From NCBI RefSeq assembly GCF_036567765.1, contig NZ_DATCTU010000082.1, positions 1 to 48,174 of the forward strand: a DNA stretch of 48,174 bases. Direction: 5' to 3'. Shown one piece after another: positions 46,135 through 48,174 of the stretch. Within the stretch, counting starts at the first letter, position 1, and every line of letters starts with the position of its first letter. Origin of the DNA: Pseudobacteroides sp. (GTDB lineage: Bacteria; Bacillota; Clostridia; Acetivibrionales; DSM-2933). The position numbers and the translations under genes are program-made. A model generated the notes under the pieces. It did not search any database, was not told the origin of the DNA, and saw nothing but the letters and a program-made list of their open reading frames with translations.

Positions 46135-48174
46135 TTAGTCATTAAAGAAATCATCATTATCAAAGTCAAAATCCTCTATTAATTCAGCATTTTCACTTTG
46201 TATTTTATATTCTATATCTTTAATAAGAATCTCATGGTTATTAATAACTGAATTAGTTATCTCTTTATAGTATTTTGTAAGTCTTTCAATGATTTCATCA
46301 TTAAATTGTTGTTTGTTGTATATTATTTCAACTCTAAAATTATCCTTGTTTTCGTATATGTAGAAAACTATATCCGATTTAGGTATATATATTTGACTTT
46401 CTGAGTATTTTAATATTGCATTTCCTAACCTTATTTCGTCTAATTCATCACTTTCATAGGGTAGAAAATTTATCATAATCGAATAAAGTGCTTGTTTATT
46501 TAATTTATACTTTTCAGAAATCTTTTCATGCAGTTCTTCGTAAGGATAATCCTGATTAGCTAATGCATCCATAAGTGAATTGTTGGCTGATTTAATATAT
46601 TCCTTAAAGTTCATTTCCCCATCAACAAAAGTCCTTAAAAGTATAACATTGGTAAACATCCCTATAATATCTTGCAACTGCTCAGAATTTCTGCCTGATA
46701 CCGGTACACCTATTGTAATATCCTCAACATTCAATTCCTTTTTAAGAATAATATTCAATATCGATGCAAAGAAACTGAACTTTGTAATAGATTGTTGTAC
46801 AGAGTATTTCTTGATTTTCGATTTCTCTTCTTTGTCAAAATAGAATTCTACTCTGGCACCTTCAAGAGAATTATATTCACCTGAATTTTTATTTGGGAAT
46901 TCTACATAAGTGAAATTTCCCAATTTATTAATCCAATAGTTCTCCATATCTTTAATACTATCTGAGCTCAAATATTTTTCCTGCCATACACTAAAGTCTT
47001 TGTACTGTATCTCCAAATCTTTTGTTGGTATACCGTTATATATTTTAACTAATTCCTCTACCATTATTTCTATTGATACGCCATCTGATATTATGTGATG
47101 CATATCTATCATTATCATTTGTTTACCGTTCATCATGTTAATTAGGAAGACTCTAAATAATGGTAATTGTTTTAGGTCATATGAAGAAATAAGACTCTTA
47201 ATTACTTCCTTTTCATCATCCGTTTTTGATTCAATTATGTTTATTTTAAAATCTATTTCCTCATGAACCCTTTGTACCGGAACACCATCTGTAAATGCAA
47301 AGGTAGTCCTCATAATTTCATTTTTTTCTATTATCTTCTTAAAGGAATGCTCTAATTTTGTTATATCCAACTCTCCATCAACATCTAATACAAAAGGTGT
47401 ATTATAAGTTAAATCTTTCTGGCTTATTTCATTAACAATTAAAAGTCTCTTTTCAGCTCTTGACAAAGGATAATTTCCATTAAATGCATTCTTTTCATTC
47501 TCTGATAAAGGTTTTATTATCAACCTGTCGTTAAAAGTTTTTAAATTGCTTTCAAAATCTGAAGCAGTATTTTCTGTAACTTTTTTATCTTTACAATGAT
47601 TTATAATATTTATTAAATTATGCTTATAATCATTGGCAAGCATTTCCACTACATGACCATCCAAATAGTTTTCATTATACGTGAATACAATTTTTAGGCT
47701 TTGTCTTTCTATACCGCCTTCAATATCCAAAGCAAATAGATTTTCAGACTTTAAGCTTACATTATTGCCTGTACTTAATTTAGAAATTTCAAAAATACCA
47801 CCTGTAAATTCTTCATCGAATTGTCCCAAATAGTTAAAACAAATCTGAGGAGTTATCTTGTCCTTTAACTTATTTTCACCAATATATTTAAGTATGCCAT
47901 AGGATAAACCTTTGTTAGGTATATGTCTTAAGTTTTCCTTTGTATCCTTTATTATTGAGGAAATGTCCTCTTTATCCCTAACTTCTAAAACAACCGGATA
48001 TTCTGTTGTAAACCAACCTACAGTCCTATTTATATTTATATCTTTATAAACAGCCTCTCTGCCATGCCCTTCCAAGTTTATTAAAATGTCCTTGTATTCT
48101 GTCCATTTATTTATTGTTAAGGCCAGTGCACTTAATAAAATATCATTGGCTTCTGTATTATAAGCTTTGTTGAC
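46135..48174 (-). CDS. NRPS, C-terminal part with E and C domains (5'-truncated by window)
   Basis: The frame is open to the window edge, so at least 679 residues are seen and the start lies outside. The first ~195 are the end of an epimerization domain: AYNTEANDILLSALAL, LEGHGRE, INRTVGWFTTEYPVVL, and ICFNYLGQFD. A condensation domain follows (YPLSRAEKRLLIVNE to about residue 650) with an intact HHIISDG motif and SGRNSEQLQDIIGMFTN. After an E domain this should be a D-accepting (DCL) C domain, so the growing chain carries a D-residue. The protein ends in an acidic tail (DFDFDNDDFFND) that may dock the next synthetase. It is 108 bases upstream of the A-T-C gene and in the same direction; the split between C and A-T is unusual. 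Confidence 0.93.
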   Translation of the reverse strand, partial: VNKAYNTEANDILLSALALTINKWTEYKDILINLEGHGREAVYKDININRTVGWFTTEYPVVLEVRDKEDISSIIKDTKENLRHIPNKGLSYGILKYIGENKLKDKITPQICFNYLGQFDEEFTGGIFEISKLSTGNNVSLKSENLFALDIEGGIERQSLKIVFTYNENYLDGHVVEMLANDYKHNLINIINHCKDKKVTENTASDFESNLKTFNDRLIIKPLSENEKNAFNGNYPLSRAEKRLLIVNEISQKDLTYNTPFVLDVDGELDITKLEHSFKKIIEKNEIMRTTFAFTDGVPVQRVHEEIDFKINIIESKTDDEKEVIKSLISSYDLKQLPLFRVFLINMMNGKQMIMIDMHHIISDGVSIEIMVEELVKIYNGIPTKDLEIQYKDFSVWQEKYLSSDSIKDMENYWINKLGNFTYVEFPNKNSGEYNSLEGARVEFYFDKEEKSKIKKYSVQQSITKFSFFASILNIILKKELNVEDITIGVPVSGRNSEQLQDIIGMFTNVILLRTFVDGEMNFKEYIKSANNSLMDALANQDYPYEELHEKISEKYKLNKQALYSIMINFLPYESDELDEIRLGNAILKYSESQIYIPKSDIVFYIYENKDNFRVEIIYNKQQFNDEIIERLTKYYKEITNSVINNHEILIKDIEYKIQSENAELIEDFDFDNDDFFND

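Overview
The window looks like a low-GC Gram-positive anaerobe of class Clostridia, most likely a cellulolytic relative of Acetivibrio/Pseudobacteroides. The grounds are AT-rich intergenic DNA, AGGAGG-type ribosome binding sites, the order recG-rsmD-coaD divergent from rpmB, a three-cohesin scaffoldin-like protein, long Thr-Pro linkers, CBM3/CBM32-like modules and SLH-anchored surface proteins. The genus is inference. No rRNA, tRNA or CRISPR array was seen.

Layout. (1) 1-9 kb is core chromosome: a coiled-coil protein, coaD, rsmD (apparently starting at ATT) and recG on the minus strand; rpmB on the plus strand, followed by a two-hairpin repeat and a strong terminator; two small exported proteins; an FtsA-like ATPase with a long C-terminal extension; nth; and a 55-residue ORF. 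(2) 9.2-13.1 kb is an envelope-stress unit: OmpR-type regulator, histidine kinase and membrane-anchored HtrA protease. (3) 13.3-29.7 kb is mainly cell-surface genes: a subtilase-Kelch-SLH protein behind a consensus sigma-A promoter, an EAL-HDOD protein, a lipoprotein beta-carbonic anhydrase, a broken DUF5685 gene, an 1845-residue multi-CBM protein with a split von Willebrand A domain, a stalk-domain protein and the cohesin protein. (4) 29.9-36.8 kb holds a PPDK-N/RecA-like protein, a flavodoxin-ferredoxin, a metallophosphoesterase and a PIF1-like helicase with HRDC and HTH tails.

(5) 37.0-48.2 kb (running off the right edge) is a natural-product operon on the minus strand and the most interesting part. 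Reading 5' to 3' it encodes an NRPS ending E-C, a second NRPS of A-T-C type, an MFS exporter, a free acyl carrier protein, a protein resembling the CLI_3235/TIGR04066 maturation family with a BtrH-like feel, a 42-residue Cys-rich precursor peptide (C-terminus CPSSNGCCGCC), a radical SAM-SPASM maturase (CcpM-like) and an M50 membrane protease whose N-terminus looks like a RiPP recognition element. Two inverted repeats lie between the precursor and the maturase. A GC-rich fragment that looks like an insertion-sequence remnant sits at the boundary with the chromosomal genes.

Working model (inference): the precursor is translated in quantity, modified at its cysteines by the radical SAM enzyme, trimmed by the M50 protease and exported by the MFS protein. 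The carrier protein and its neighbour would link this RiPP machinery to the acyl or peptidyl product of the NRPS. Such an NRPS-RiPP co-operon is not something I recognise as characterised.
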